Shown: piece after piece, positions 32,620-41,285 of the stretch
Layout of the letters: the number at the start of each line of letters is the position of its first letter
How positions within the stretch are numbered: the stretch's first letter is position 1
NCBI GenBank assembly: GCA_964564435.1
Contig: CAZMAT010000001.1
Location: 186,001 to 250,000, forward strand
Length of the DNA stretch: 64,000 nucleotides
Reading direction: 5' to 3'
Source of the DNA: Fermentibacter sp964564435
GTDB taxonomy: Bacteria; Fermentibacterota; Fermentibacteria; Fermentibacterales; Fermentibacteraceae
The notes under the pieces: generated by a model
What the model was told of the DNA's origin: nothing
The model's input: the letters and a program-made list of their open reading frames with translations, nothing else
Databases searched by the model: none
Program-made: the position numbers and the translations under genes

Positions 32620-34265
32620 CACTCAACCCCCGGGCGGTGGGTGGCGCCGGCGCCATCCCGCCAGAATCTGGCGAAGAAATCCCAGTCGATGTTCCAAGCA
32701 TACGCCGATCGAAGGCTGTCTACAAGTCCGGCAAGCACCTCCTCGCGCCTCGCGGAGTACAGCATCGGCATCAGGGCGTCCCGCGACTCCTCCAGGGTGG
32801 CCTGCCTCTCGGGCACGACCTCCTCGAGCCTGATGAACACGAGTCCACCTGTCCCGACGGAGCACGACAGGAACTGTCCGGGAGCGAGGGCGAAGGCTCC
32901 GGGGCCGACCTCCGCGGGGAGTTCGGACTCTTCGAGCGGCCTGGTGAGGGCCGATCCGGCATCCTCCATCAGGACCGCGGGAACGGTGAACGCCCCCGGG
33001 TCGGCGAGCGGATCGCCTCCGGCGGCGAGCAGCGCCGAAAGGGCTTCCGCCTGCGCGCCCGGCGTGGCGTATACCAGCCTGAACACGCGCTTCTCGGGCA
33101 TGAGGAGCATGTCACTGTTGTCGTTCCATGCATCCTGCAGGTCCTGCTCGGTGATCAGGACCCTCGGGTCTGCGACTGCCTCGAACCATGCATCGAGGAG
33201 AACCTGTTCCTGAGCATCCCGGATGTCAGGGCCCACGACGGGGTGCTCGTCGAGGCCGAGTTCGACCGCCCTGGCCGCCATGATCTCGTAAAGGCCCAGC
33301 AGGTGGCAGTAGTCCGTCACCCACGCGGTGTCGCCCGCGGTTCTGGGAAGGTTCTCGGGCAGGTCCCTTATGTTGCACGCAAGAGAGATGACGCTCCTCT
33401 CCCCTCCATCCCACGAGATGGCCGTCATCCGGGCCTCCTGCTCCGTGTAGGGGGAGAAGTGCCCGATCGGATCGAGAGCATGCGACGCCACCAGCCCGGC
33501 TGCGGAGGAATCGACCCGCAGCCCCCGGGCCTGCACGAGGCTGTCATCGAGGATGGCCCTGTACTCCTCGGACATGTGGGCCCAGATGAAGTCCCTTATC
33601 CGGCCCTCGGCCTCCTCGAACGGGGGAGGCTCCACGGCCAGGACCGAGTCCAGCCTGAGGAACCTGAAGCCGGAGGGTGTGGAGGCGATGCGCGAGAGGT
33701 CACCGGGGGCGAGGCCCTCCAGGAGTTCCCTGTCGACTCCCACCAGCCTCGTCCTGTCCGTGGGTCCGCATCGGCCCCCGGTCGACCTGTCCTGCATGAG
33801 GGTCGTCGAGGATGCCGCGAGCGCCCGGGCGTCGGCTCCGGCCGCCACCAGGGCCCGGAGGCTGTCGGCGGTCAGGCTGTCGTCCGACTGGATGGCCGTG
33901 AAGACGAGTTCTTCGCCCATGCCGTCGTAGAAGGACCGGATGGAATCCTCCGGGACTTCTACCGAGCCCAGCTTGTACTGGAGGTAGATGTACTGAAGCC
34001 TGGTCCTGGCGGCGTCATGCATGGCGCTCGCGATCTCGGGGTCTGCATCCAGACCCCTGGCGCAGGCATCTTCGAGGATGAGGAGCCGGTCGACAGCATT
34101 CTCGGCGAACGATGTCACGGAGACGGAGTCTCCCTCGATGTTCTCGAGGATCGCAGCGGCATCGTCGTAGGAAAGGATACGGCCTCCGGCCGACACGGCC
34201 GCCGGCGCCTCCTCCCGGCCGCAGGAGAGGAGGAACATGACAGTCGATATTATGACGTACCGCAT
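32619..34265 (-). CDS. Lipoprotein with PpiC/SurA-like foldase organisation
   Basis: A 548-residue predicted lipoprotein: the N terminus ends in FLLSCG, a lipobox with Cys15. The helical N-terminal segment followed by two stretches typical of parvulin-type domains (about 110-230 and 380-500, the latter with EKRVFRLVYATPG) suggests a periplasmic chaperone or peptidyl-prolyl isomerase like SurA or PrsA. Catalytic parvulin residues are not clearly conserved, so it may be a chaperone only. It has its own promoter-like sequence and is followed at once by the zinc-ribbon membrane gene. Confidence 0.65.
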   Translation of the reverse strand: MRYVIISTVMFLLSCGREEAPAAVSAGGRILSYDDAAAILENIEGDSVSVTSFAENAVDRLLILEDACARGLDADPEIASAMHDAARTRLQYIYLQYKLGSVEVPEDSIRSFYDGMGEELVFTAIQSDDSLTADSLRALVAAGADARALAASSTTLMQDRSTGGRCGPTDRTRLVGVDRELLEGLAPGDLSRIASTPSGFRFLRLDSVLAVEPPPFEEAEGRIRDFIWAHMSEEYRAILDDSLVQARGLRVDSSAAGLVASHALDPIGHFSPYTEQEARMTAISWDGGERSVISLACNIRDLPENLPRTAGDTAWVTDYCHLLGLYEIMAARAVELGLDEHPVVGPDIRDAQEQVLLDAWFEAVADPRVLITEQDLQDAWNDNSDMLLMPEKRVFRLVYATPGAQAEALSALLAAGGDPLADPGAFTVPAVLMEDAGSALTRPLEESELPAEVGPGAFALAPGQFLSCSVGTGGLVFIRLEEVVPERQATLEESRDALMPMLYSARREEVLAGLVDSLRSAYAWNIDWDFFARFWRDGAGATHRPGVE

Positions 34266-34318
34266 CGCTGCTCCCCCGGGGCGGCATGGCCTGGTTGGTG
34301 TTGCTGGAACGAAACAGG

Positions 34319-34347
34319 TTAATGTAGTTTCGCCAGTGACCTGTCAA
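34319..34347 (-). promoter_or_regulatory. Promoter-like sequence before the foldase lipoprotein
   Basis: A perfect TTGACA (34342-34347) is followed after 17 bases by CATTAA (34319-34324), a weak -10. The 101-base gap between divergent genes must also hold the dacB promoter, which I cannot identify with confidence. Confidence 0.5.
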
Positions 34348-34366
34348 CACCGGAGGTGAACCCTCG

Positions 34367-35701
34367 ATGCTCCCCGTCATACTCGCCGCGCTCACGGCCG
34401 CAGGTGCTGCCGCGACCCAGCCCTCACCCTCCTGGAGGACGGGCATGCAGGCCGTCGACGCCGAGACCGGCGAAATCCTGCTCGACTCCAGGGCCGACGA
34501 GCTCTTCAGGCCCGCTTCCACCGTCAAGCTGATCACCACGCTCCTGGCCTTCCGCACGCTCGGTCCCTCCAGCATCATCGAAACCGACATCCTCGCCGAC
34601 TCTGCCGGATCGACGATCTACATCGTTGGTGCGGGAGCACCCCTGATCGAGCCCGACGACATCGAAAGAGCCGCGGTGGAGACAGCCTCGGCCCTCCGGG
34701 GAGGATCATGGGATCTCGTATTCGACACATCCGCCTTCGCAGACTCGAACCGGTGCCCGGGCTGGGATCAGGCCGACTGGTCGAGGGTCTACTGCCCCCC
34801 GGTGGAGGCCCTGACCCTCGGTGACAACGTGCTCGAGCTCGTCCTGACGTCCGATCGGAGTTCGGTGTCCGTGGAGGAGTATCCCGAGCTGCCAGGGCTC
34901 GAGCTCAGGGGTTCGGTGGGCGTGGGAACGGCAAGGGACTGGGAGCCCACGGCGAGGCCGGAGGGCTGGGCGACCTCGGAGCCCGTGATCACGCTCGGGG
35001 GAACCATGCCTCCGGACACCACGGTCGTCGTCTACGTGCCGTTCGCCGGAGCCCCGCGCCAGTTCGCCGAGGTCTTCGCCAACGAACTGGAGACCAGGAG
35101 CCTCAGGGTGACATCCGTAGGAGGGGGACAGGTCCCGTCGGACGAGGGGCTCACGAGGGTCGCGGTCATCAGATCTCGGCCGGTGTACGAGATAGCGGCC
35201 CAGATGAACAAGTGGAGCATGAACGTTGTGGCCGAACTCCTGCTGAGGGCCTCCGCGGGCTCCCACCCCGGCGGTGAGGCCACTACCCGGGCGGGATGCG
35301 ACATGGCCGGGCGGATGCTCCAGGAGCTGCAGGGCGTCGACGGAGCGCAGATCGCCGACGGATCGGGCCTCTCGAGGCTGAACCGGATCAGCCCTTCGCA
35401 ACTCGTGGGCGTCCTGCTCGAAGGTGCGGGGTCGCTCGAGTGGGGACCGGAGTTCCTGGCCTCGCTGGCGGTGAACGGAGTCGACGGAACGATGGCCTCA
35501 CGGCTCTCGGACCTTCCCCCGGGGGCTTTCAGGGGCAAGACGGGCTCCCTGGGCGACACGGCCTCGCTCGCCGGGATCCTCAGGACCTCGGGCGGACGCA
35601 CGATAGCTCTGGCGATAATGTGCGAAGTGCCGCAGGGCGCCGTGCATTCCGCCAGGAACTGGCAGGACGGGGTGGTCAGGGAGCTTTACGCCTGCTACTG
35701 A
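34367..35701 (+). CDS. dacB: D-Ala-D-Ala carboxypeptidase/endopeptidase, PBP4 (peptidase S13) type
   Basis: A low-molecular-mass PBP that trims or cleaves peptide cross-links in murein outside the membrane. The 444-residue product has a short signal peptide, then the three penicilloyl-serine motifs in S13 order: STVK (nucleophile Ser51), SMN (284-286) and KTG (391-393). The large gap between the first two motifs is the extra domain typical of PBP4. The ATG has a GGAGGTGA site. It faces the glycosyltransferase gene and overlaps its 3' end by seven bases. Confidence 0.92.
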   Translation: MLPVILAALTAAGAAATQPSPSWRTGMQAVDAETGEILLDSRADELFRPASTVKLITTLLAFRTLGPSSIIETDILADSAGSTIYIVGAGAPLIEPDDIERAAVETASALRGGSWDLVFDTSAFADSNRCPGWDQADWSRVYCPPVEALTLGDNVLELVLTSDRSSVSVEEYPELPGLELRGSVGVGTARDWEPTARPEGWATSEPVITLGGTMPPDTTVVVYVPFAGAPRQFAEVFANELETRSLRVTSVGGGQVPSDEGLTRVAVIRSRPVYEIAAQMNKWSMNVVAELLLRASAGSHPGGEATTRAGCDMAGRMLQELQGVDGAQIADGSGLSRLNRISPSQLVGVLLEGAGSLEWGPEFLASLAVNGVDGTMASRLSDLPPGAFRGKTGSLGDTASLAGILRTSGGRTIALAIMCEVPQGAVHSARNWQDGVVRELYACY

Positions 35702-36432
35702 GTGCCGGTCGACCCACGGGCGGGCTGTCGGGCGCCGGTCAGCCTGAGGCGGAGGGGCGTGACCAGGGATTCGAGCATGACCCTGGCGGAGATCTTCGAC
35801 TCTCCGTGCTCCCTCTCGACGAAGACTATGGGTACCTCCCGGATGGAGAGCCCGGCCCTCCAGGCCCTGTGGAGCATCTCGACCAGGAATGCGTATCCTC
35901 CGGCATGCTTCCTGCCTGACAGGATCGACTCCAGCCTTCCGGCCCTGATGCCCCGGAATCCGCTGGTGCAGTCGGAGAAGGGCATCCCCGTGACGGCCCT
36001 GATGTAGGAGTTCGCGGAATAGCTCAGGTTCAGCCTGAGGATCGACCAGTTCAGGACGCTCACACCCCGGATGTACCTCGAGCCCAGAGCCATGTCGTGA
36101 TCGTCGAGGGCCTCGTCCAGGCCGCGGAGATGCACGGGCTGGTGGGAGAGGTCGGCGTCCATCATGAACACCCGCTGCCAGGAGCCCCTCTCGATCACAT
36201 GCCTGAAGGCGGCCTCGTAGGCCCTGCCGAGCCCTCTCTCGCCCGATCTCTCCATGAGGCCGACACCGGGGTCGGATGCAGCCAGGGCCTTCACCGCCTC
36301 CGCCGTTCCGTCCGGTGACGAGTCGTCGACGAAGAGCATGTCGAAGTCGCACGCGTCGCGGACCGACCGGTGCAGTTCCGCGACGTTCTCTCTCTCGTTG
36401 TAGGTCGGGATCACGACGAGCCTGTCGGACAT
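35695..36432 (-). CDS. Polyprenol-phosphate glycosyltransferase (DPM1-like, GT2)
   Basis: A soluble GT2 enzyme of 245 residues resembling dolichyl-phosphate mannose synthase, which would load a sugar onto a polyprenyl phosphate. It opens with VVIPTYNERENV, has the DDSSPDGT turn (about 36-43), the metal-binding MDADLSHQP (about 91-99) and the FVEREHGESKIS acceptor region. No C-terminal membrane spans follow. The sugar is unknown. It is the last gene of the run that includes aroQ and efp. Confidence 0.85.
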   Translation of the reverse strand: MSDRLVVIPTYNERENVAELHRSVRDACDFDMLFVDDSSPDGTAEAVKALAASDPGVGLMERSGERGLGRAYEAAFRHVIERGSWQRVFMMDADLSHQPVHLRGLDEALDDHDMALGSRYIRGVSVLNWSILRLNLSYSANSYIRAVTGMPFSDCTSGFRGIRAGRLESILSGRKHAGGYAFLVEMLHRAWRAGLSIREVPIVFVEREHGESKISARVMLESLVTPLRLRLTGARQPARGSTGTQ

Positions 36433-36436
36433 CCCG

Positions 36437-37000
36437 TCAGCTCTTGACCCGCTCGATGTAGGTATCCGTCCGGGTGTCCACCCTTATCTTCTCCCCCTCC
36501 TTCAGGAAGAGGGGCACCTGCACCACGAGACCCGTCTCGAGGGTCGCGGGCTTCGAGCCGCCGCTGGCCGTGTCGCCCTTGAGCCCGGGGTCGGTCTCGA
36601 CGATCAGCAGGTCGACGAAGGTGGGGGGTTCGATGGAGATGGGCTCGGATCCGTTGAAGAGCACCTCGAGCCTGCAGTTGTCGACCAGGTACAGGGCCGT
36701 GTCGCCGACCACCCGGTCGTCGAGGATGATCTGCTCGAAGGTGTCGGGGTCCATCACCACGAGGCCCTCCTCGGTGCGGTAGAGCATCTCGAAGGTTCGC
36801 CTCTCGAGCCTCACGTCCTTGACCTTCTCGCCGGAGCGCCAGCTCCTGTCGAGGACCTTGCCGGACTGGAGCTCGCGCAGCCTGGTCCTGATGAAGGCCG
36901 GGCCCTTGCCCGGCTTCACGTGCTGGTACTCGAGCACGAGGAAGAGCACGCCATCTACTTCGATTACGACACCCTTCCTGAGGTCCGTGGTCCAGATCAT
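36437..37000 (-). CDS. efp: Translation elongation factor P
   Basis: EF-P relieves ribosome stalling at polyproline. The 187-residue product has the three-domain layout and normal length, with the tip loop KPGKGPAF placing a lysine (about Lys32) at the modified position. No EpmA/EpmB or other modification genes are in the window. The proline-rich TPR protein encoded just upstream is a plausible client. It follows aroQ after about 20 bases. Confidence 0.95.
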   Translation of the reverse strand: MIWTTDLRKGVVIEVDGVLFLVLEYQHVKPGKGPAFIRTRLRELQSGKVLDRSWRSGEKVKDVRLERRTFEMLYRTEEGLVVMDPDTFEQIILDDRVVGDTALYLVDNCRLEVLFNGSEPISIEPPTFVDLLIVETDPGLKGDTASGGSKPATLETGLVVQVPLFLKEGEKIRVDTRTDTYIERVKS

Positions 37001-37019
37001 CTCGAATCCTTCCGGCTTC

Positions 37020-37469
37020 TCATGCCTTCATCATGCCTGGAACCAGCTCCAGGGCGAGCCTGTATCCGGCAGTCCCCGCCCCGCAGATGAGGACGTCGGC
37101 TGCGCGTGCGGTGACCAGTATCCGGCGCTCAGGCTCCCTTGCCATCACCTGGCTGAGGTGGACCTCGATGACCGGGCCGTCGAAGCCCTCCATCGCGTCG
37201 CGGATGGCCATAGAGCCGTGGGCGTATCCGCCCGGGTTGATGACCAGAGCATCCAGCCTGCCCGAGGCGGCCCAGACCGCGCTCACGATGCCGCCCTCAC
37301 TGTCCGACTGGATCGATTCCACGTCCATCCCGAGATCATCAGCCCAGGCCTTCACGGAGGCAGTGAGCTCCCGATAGGTCGCCGTCCCGTACTGCGCGGG
37401 ATCGCGGCGGCCCAGGGCTCCGAGGCTCGGCCCGTCCACGACTAGCACCGAAGGCCTGGCGCCCCTCAC
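37020..37469 (-). CDS. aroQ: Type II 3-dehydroquinate dehydratase, variant
   Basis: AroQ dehydrates 3-dehydroquinate in the shikimate pathway. The 149-residue product matches the family along its length: LGRRDPAQYG (Arg and active-site Tyr), QSDSEGGIV, VINPGGYAHGS and VIEVHLSQVMAREPERR. The first active-site motif, usually NGPN, reads DGPS, so the normally conserved Asn is Ser, and the usual SN after EVH is SQ. Activity is likely but not certain. It overlaps the TPR gene by four bases. Confidence 0.8.
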   Translation of the reverse strand: MRGARPSVLVVDGPSLGALGRRDPAQYGTATYRELTASVKAWADDLGMDVESIQSDSEGGIVSAVWAASGRLDALVINPGGYAHGSMAIRDAMEGFDGPVIEVHLSQVMAREPERRILVTARAADVLICGAGTAGYRLALELVPGMMKA

Positions 37470-38635
37470 TTCTCCTCCTGCCGGTACGGTTCGAGGAAGA
37501 GCTCGGCACGCTCCTCGGGGGAGAAGAGGTCGAAGAGGCTTCTGGGCTCCCGCTTCAGCCCCTGGGCCACCCTGGGTTCGGAAGCGTGGGTGGGGGCGGG
37601 GGAGGGAGAGGGGGCGGGAGCAGCCGGCCTTGCTTCAGGAACGGCCATGCCCTGGCTCCTGAGGATCCTCTCCATGCGTCCGGTCTGTGGGAACGGCGCC
37701 GGGGCGGGCTCATCTCCGGAGGGGGCCTGTCCGGGCTGCGGCGAGGCTTCGGGCGCGGGCGCCGCAGAGGCCGCCGGCTCCGTCGGAGGAGCGGTCACGT
37801 CAGCCTCCGCCTGCCCCGGGGGGGATTCCGGTCCGGCCGGGAAGGCCTGCTCGACGGTGACGGCCGGTTCCGGCACAGGTGCCGGTTCCGGCTCAGAAGC
37901 CGGTTCCGTTGCAGATGCAGGTTCCGGCGCAGGAGCGGGTTCCGGCACAGATGCCGGTTCCGGCGATGGAGGCTCGGAACCCGGCCCGGCAGGACCGTCG
38001 GCCGGGAAGGCGTCCTCGACCGGGGAGGCCGCCTGCACCGGGGGAGATTCCGGTTCGACCCGGAAGGCCTGCTCCAGGGTGACTGCGGGTTCCGCGACGA
38101 CCGGCCCGGCATCTGCGGCAGGAATGGCCGAGGGCACCGCGACGGCTTCCGGTGGCGCAACCGCTTCCGGTGGCGCGGCCGCTTCTTCACCGGGCGGGAC
38201 GGGCGTGGGTTCAGGGGCCGTCCTCTCCTTCCGCTTCGCCTCCTCGAGCTGCTGCTGCGCCTCCGGGTCGCCCGGATTCTCGAACACATAGTCGCCGAAG
38301 AGCTTCACAGCGTCGCGATACCTGCCCTCGACCATGGACATCTCGGCCAGGTTCTTGAGGGCCACCAGATTGAACGGATCCGTCTTCAGCACTTCCTCGA
38401 AGGCCGAGCGGGCCTCCTGCATGTCCCCCGTGCCCCTCAGGCAGCGTGCGATGACCATCCGGATGGAGTTGTTGCCCGGCCAGTCCTTCTGCCCCCTGCG
38501 GGAGACCTCGAGGGCCTCGTCGTTGCGCCCGGCTATCCTCAGCCTGTCGGCCAGCCTCGCGCAGACGACCGGAGATGGATTAGCGATCCAGTCCTCGTAG
38601 AGCTGCCGGATCTCGGCCTCCAGAGACTCAGCCAT
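37466..38635 (-). CDS. TPR protein with long Pro/Glu/Ala-rich linker
   Basis: The 389-residue protein has two or three tetratricopeptide repeats at the N terminus (about 20-130), a roughly 200-residue Pro-Ala-Glu-rich low-complexity region, and a short conserved-looking C terminus (RSLFDLFSPEERAELF). The linker contains two copies of EPAVTxEQAF followed by PESPP and a run of PEPA-type dipeptides. It probably acts as a scaffold; partner unknown. ATG 38635 overlaps the DUF4837-like gene by eight bases. Confidence 0.8.
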   Translation of the reverse strand: MAESLEAEIRQLYEDWIANPSPVVCARLADRLRIAGRNDEALEVSRRGQKDWPGNNSIRMVIARCLRGTGDMQEARSAFEEVLKTDPFNLVALKNLAEMSMVEGRYRDAVKLFGDYVFENPGDPEAQQQLEEAKRKERTAPEPTPVPPGEEAAAPPEAVAPPEAVAVPSAIPAADAGPVVAEPAVTLEQAFRVEPESPPVQAASPVEDAFPADGPAGPGSEPPSPEPASVPEPAPAPEPASATEPASEPEPAPVPEPAVTVEQAFPAGPESPPGQAEADVTAPPTEPAASAAPAPEASPQPGQAPSGDEPAPAPFPQTGRMERILRSQGMAVPEARPAAPAPSPSPAPTHASEPRVAQGLKREPRSLFDLFSPEERAELFLEPYRQEEK

Positions 38636-39584
38636 CCTGTTCCTCCACGGCGAAGGTCCCCATGAGGATCCACCCTTCGCGCACGTATGGCTCCTTTTCG
38701 GCGTCGGGATTGTAGATCTCGGCGTCGAGCAGGAAGGACCTGCCTGCATCCTGGAGAACATAGCTCGTGAACCCGCCTGCGTTAAGATGGTGCGGGTTGA
38801 TCCATGCCCCCGTGAGCCTCCAGCCCGTCATGCCCCCCGTCGACAGGGGAAGCACTTCGAGCCTGGAGCGGTCGACCGAATCGGCTGAGGCATCGTAGAA
38901 GAACCTGCGGGCCATGTCCTGCCGCCAGGCAACGGCTCCGTCGGCATCCAGCGCCTCGAGGCCCCCGACCCACCGGATGCTCAGGATCAGCCGCCCGTTG
39001 TCGGACACGGGGCGCTGGAACTGCACGAAGCCGTCTTCCGGGATCCACTCGGAGGTGGCGTACGACCTGGGTACGTCCATGCGGAAGCCCAGAGCGGCAA
39101 GGCTGTCCATCCGTTCGGGGCTCGTCATGGAGGTGCTGACGAAATCCTGGAAGAGCCAGTCCCGCAGATGCCGGTTGTACGCGTCTTCGAGGCTGTCGGT
39201 GACGGCATCCGGGTCGGCCGACCCGATCACCGTGCCGAACACCCTCTGGCCCCGGGCCCAGACATCCCTGGCGCCCGCCACGGGCACACCGCCCCGGAGT
39301 TCGCCCGGCAGGCCCTGCTCGTCGGCAGCCAGGAACAGGATCGTCCTCCTGTCGCGCAGGGACCCCGTGAACTCGCTCGCGGAACAGTACGAGAACGAGA
39401 AGACTGGCTCGGGGTCGATGGTGGTGACGGTTCGCTGGTACAGGCCCGTCAGGCTGTCCGCGGCCTGCTCCTGTCCGTCGGGGTAAACCACGAGGACTCC
39501 CTTGAGCGGGCCTTCGGCCTCCCTGGCGCATCCCGCCCCCAGGAGGAGCGCCAGGAGCATCGCGGCTCCCGGAAGGGGCTTCAT
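38628..39584 (-). CDS. DUF4837-like lipoprotein
   Basis: A 318-residue predicted lipoprotein (signal ending LLLGAGC, Cys19). Segments such as GFRMDVPRSY, the preceding LRDWLFQDF and the long aromatic-rich C-terminal half resemble DUF4837 proteins, best known from Bacteroidetes-type genomes; I make that match by memory and with moderate certainty. Function unknown. It lies between the DUF948-like and TPR genes with four- and eight-base overlaps. Confidence 0.7.
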   Translation of the reverse strand: MKPLPGAAMLLALLLGAGCAREAEGPLKGVLVVYPDGQEQAADSLTGLYQRTVTTIDPEPVFSFSYCSASEFTGSLRDRRTILFLAADEQGLPGELRGGVPVAGARDVWARGQRVFGTVIGSADPDAVTDSLEDAYNRHLRDWLFQDFVSTSMTSPERMDSLAALGFRMDVPRSYATSEWIPEDGFVQFQRPVSDNGRLILSIRWVGGLEALDADGAVAWRQDMARRFFYDASADSVDRSRLEVLPLSTGGMTGWRLTGAWINPHHLNAGGFTSYVLQDAGRSFLLDAEIYNPDAEKEPYVREGWILMGTFAVEEQDG

Positions 39585-39934
39585 CTCCCTCTCCGGGAGA
39601 ACAGCGGGAACACCGTCCTGGCGACACCCAGCACCAGCGGGAGATACCTGATGACGCCTGCAGCCACCGAGCGGGTCCCCTCCCGGTTGATCACATCGAC
39701 CGCCGAAGTGATCGTGCCGGCCGTCCGCGTGAGTTCGCGACCCGTCCTGTCGAAGCTCTCGAGAGTCGACCCTATCCTGGGGAGAAGGGCCGAGACATCC
39801 CTCTGGAGCCTCTCGACAGAGGCTTCGAGCCTGCCCAGAGTCCTCTGCGCCTTGACGGCGGATGCCACGACCATGGCGATCGCGGTCCAGAGGCCGACGA
39901 CACCGATGAGAACAATGATCTCGAGAGCGCCCAT
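39581..39934 (-). CDS. DUF948-like small membrane protein
   Basis: A 117-residue protein with an N-terminal membrane span (about 5-27), an amphipathic helix with heptad-like spacing (30-90) and a hydrophobic C-terminal segment. This is the layout of DUF948/YtxG-like proteins, whose function is unclear. The ATG has a GGAGGGGAG site. The 96 bases between it and folD hold no gene and no clear promoter. Confidence 0.65.
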   Translation of the reverse strand: MGALEIIVLIGVVGLWTAIAMVVASAVKAQRTLGRLEASVERLQRDVSALLPRIGSTLESFDRTGRELTRTAGTITSAVDVINREGTRSVAAGVIRYLPLVLGVARTVFPLFSRRGR

Positions 39935-40030
39935 GTCTCCCCTCCGGTTTCCGGTATCCGCGATCAGGCCTGGCGTGTCAGCGCCGGGTCTGCTGCGTGC
40001 TCCGCCTTACTATTATCTGCAGCCGGCCCT

Positions 40031-40882
40031 TCAGGGAGTGATGCGCGCGCCCGCGCCGAGGCGGCAACGGACTGTGTTCTCCAGCAGCATCGCGATCGTG
40101 AGGGGACCTACGCCGCCGGGGACCGGCGTGAGGAGGGATGCGCGCGCCAGGGCCTCGTCCGCCCGGACGTCGCCCACCGGCCTGCCTTCGGCATATGTCG
40201 TGCCGACATCGACCACGACTGCACCCTCCCTGATCCAGGAGCCCCCGACCATGCCAGGCACGCCGGCTGCGGTGACGAGGATGTCGGCAGTCCTGCAGAG
40301 GCCTTCCAGGTCTTTCGTCCGGGAATGTGCGATGGTCACGGTGGCGTCTGCGGCGAGGAGGAGGGCGGCCATGGGTCTGCCGACGATGATGCTCCGGCCG
40401 ATTACGACGGCCCTGCTGCCCCGGGGCGAGATGCCGGCATCCGCGAGAAGCCGCATCACGCCGGCGGGGGTGCACGGCACGATGCACTCCTCGCCGCGCC
40501 AGAGCCGGCCTACGTTCTCGGGATGGAATCCGTCCACGTCCTTGCGGGGGTCGATGGCCGACGCGACGGCCGATGGGTCGATGCCCTGCGGGAGAGGGAG
40601 CTGGCAGAGGATGGCATCCACCGAGGGATCGCCGTTGAGCGCCGCGATCCTGTCCAGGAGGGCTTCCTGCGAGGTGCCCGACGGGAGATCGACGAGGATG
40701 GACTTCATGCCGGTGCGTTCGCAGGCCTTCTGCTTGGATCGCACGTATCCCATGCTGGCAGGGTCGTCGCCGACCAGAATGACGGCCAGGCCCGGAGGGG
40801 TCGCCCCCCACCGGGCCGAACTCGCAATGACGCCCGCCTCTATCCGGCGGGCGAGATCCCTGCCGGGCAGCAGTGCGCCCAC
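40031..40882 (-). CDS. folD: Methylenetetrahydrofolate dehydrogenase/cyclohydrolase FolD
   Basis: FolD interconverts methylene-, methenyl- and formyl-tetrahydrofolate with NADP. The 283-residue product has the family motifs GDDPASMGYVRSKQKAC (active-site Lys), LPLPQGID, PRKDVDGFHPENVG, PCTPAGVM and the NADP loop VIGRSIIVGRPMA. It starts three bases after rplU and is probably read from the rplU promoter, linking one-carbon supply to a ribosomal gene. Confidence 0.95.
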   Translation of the reverse strand: MGALLPGRDLARRIEAGVIASSARWGATPPGLAVILVGDDPASMGYVRSKQKACERTGMKSILVDLPSGTSQEALLDRIAALNGDPSVDAILCQLPLPQGIDPSAVASAIDPRKDVDGFHPENVGRLWRGEECIVPCTPAGVMRLLADAGISPRGSRAVVIGRSIIVGRPMAALLLAADATVTIAHSRTKDLEGLCRTADILVTAAGVPGMVGGSWIREGAVVVDVGTTYAEGRPVGDVRADEALARASLLTPVPGGVGPLTIAMLLENTVRCRLGAGARITP

Positions 40883-40885
40883 GGG

Positions 40886-41200
40886 CTAGCCTCCGATTAT
40901 CTCGGTGATCTCCACGTTCGTGAGGTCCTGTCTGTGGCCGGTGCGCTTCTCGTGACCCTTGCGCCTCTTGCGGTGGAAGACCGTGACCTTGGGCCCCCTG
41001 CCGTGGGAGAGGATGCGGGCCCTGACCGAAGTGGCGTCGAGAACGGGGTTCCCGATGCGGACGCCGGCTGTGCCGGAGACGAGCATCACCCTGTCGAAGG
41101 AAACGTCCTCACCCTCGCCGCCGGGGAGCTTCCCGACCGAGAGCTTCATGCCGGGCTCGACCCTGTACTGGAGTCCACCCGTCTCGATTACAGCGTACAA
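40886..41200 (-). CDS. rplU: Ribosomal protein L21
   Basis: Large-subunit protein L21, 104 residues. The family N terminus (YAVIETGGLQYRV) begins at the second codon if a TTG at 41200 is used, and a GAGGTG site (41205-41210) lies four bases before that TTG, so the TTG start is well supported over the upstream ATG. The conserved VTVFHRKRRKGHEKRTGHRQ-type basic segment is near the C terminus. The usual partner gene rpmA (L27) is not downstream; folD follows instead. Confidence 0.94.
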   Translation of the reverse strand: MYAVIETGGLQYRVEPGMKLSVGKLPGGEGEDVSFDRVMLVSGTAGVRIGNPVLDATSVRARILSHGRGPKVTVFHRKRRKGHEKRTGHRQDLTNVEITEIIGG

Positions 41201-41240
41201 GATACACCTCCGCAATCAATCCTGTGTCGAAACAACCGCG

Positions 41241-41270
41241 TTTATAGGTCCGGGGGCGGCTTGTGGTCAA
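41241..41270 (-). promoter_or_regulatory. Promoter of rplU-folD
   Basis: On the minus strand TTGACC (41265-41270) and TATAAA (41241-41246) are separated by 18 bases, each matching five of six consensus bases. The 40-base leader to the TTG start could hold an autoregulatory site, but I see no clear structure there. Confidence 0.75.
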
Positions 41271-41285
41271 CCCGTCGCCCCGGCG

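Noticed and set aside
37586..38665. Plus-strand glycine/arginine-rich open frame of 359 codons
   Set aside because: It is the mirror of the Pro/Glu-rich linker of the TPR gene; no start site, and low complexity explains the long frame.
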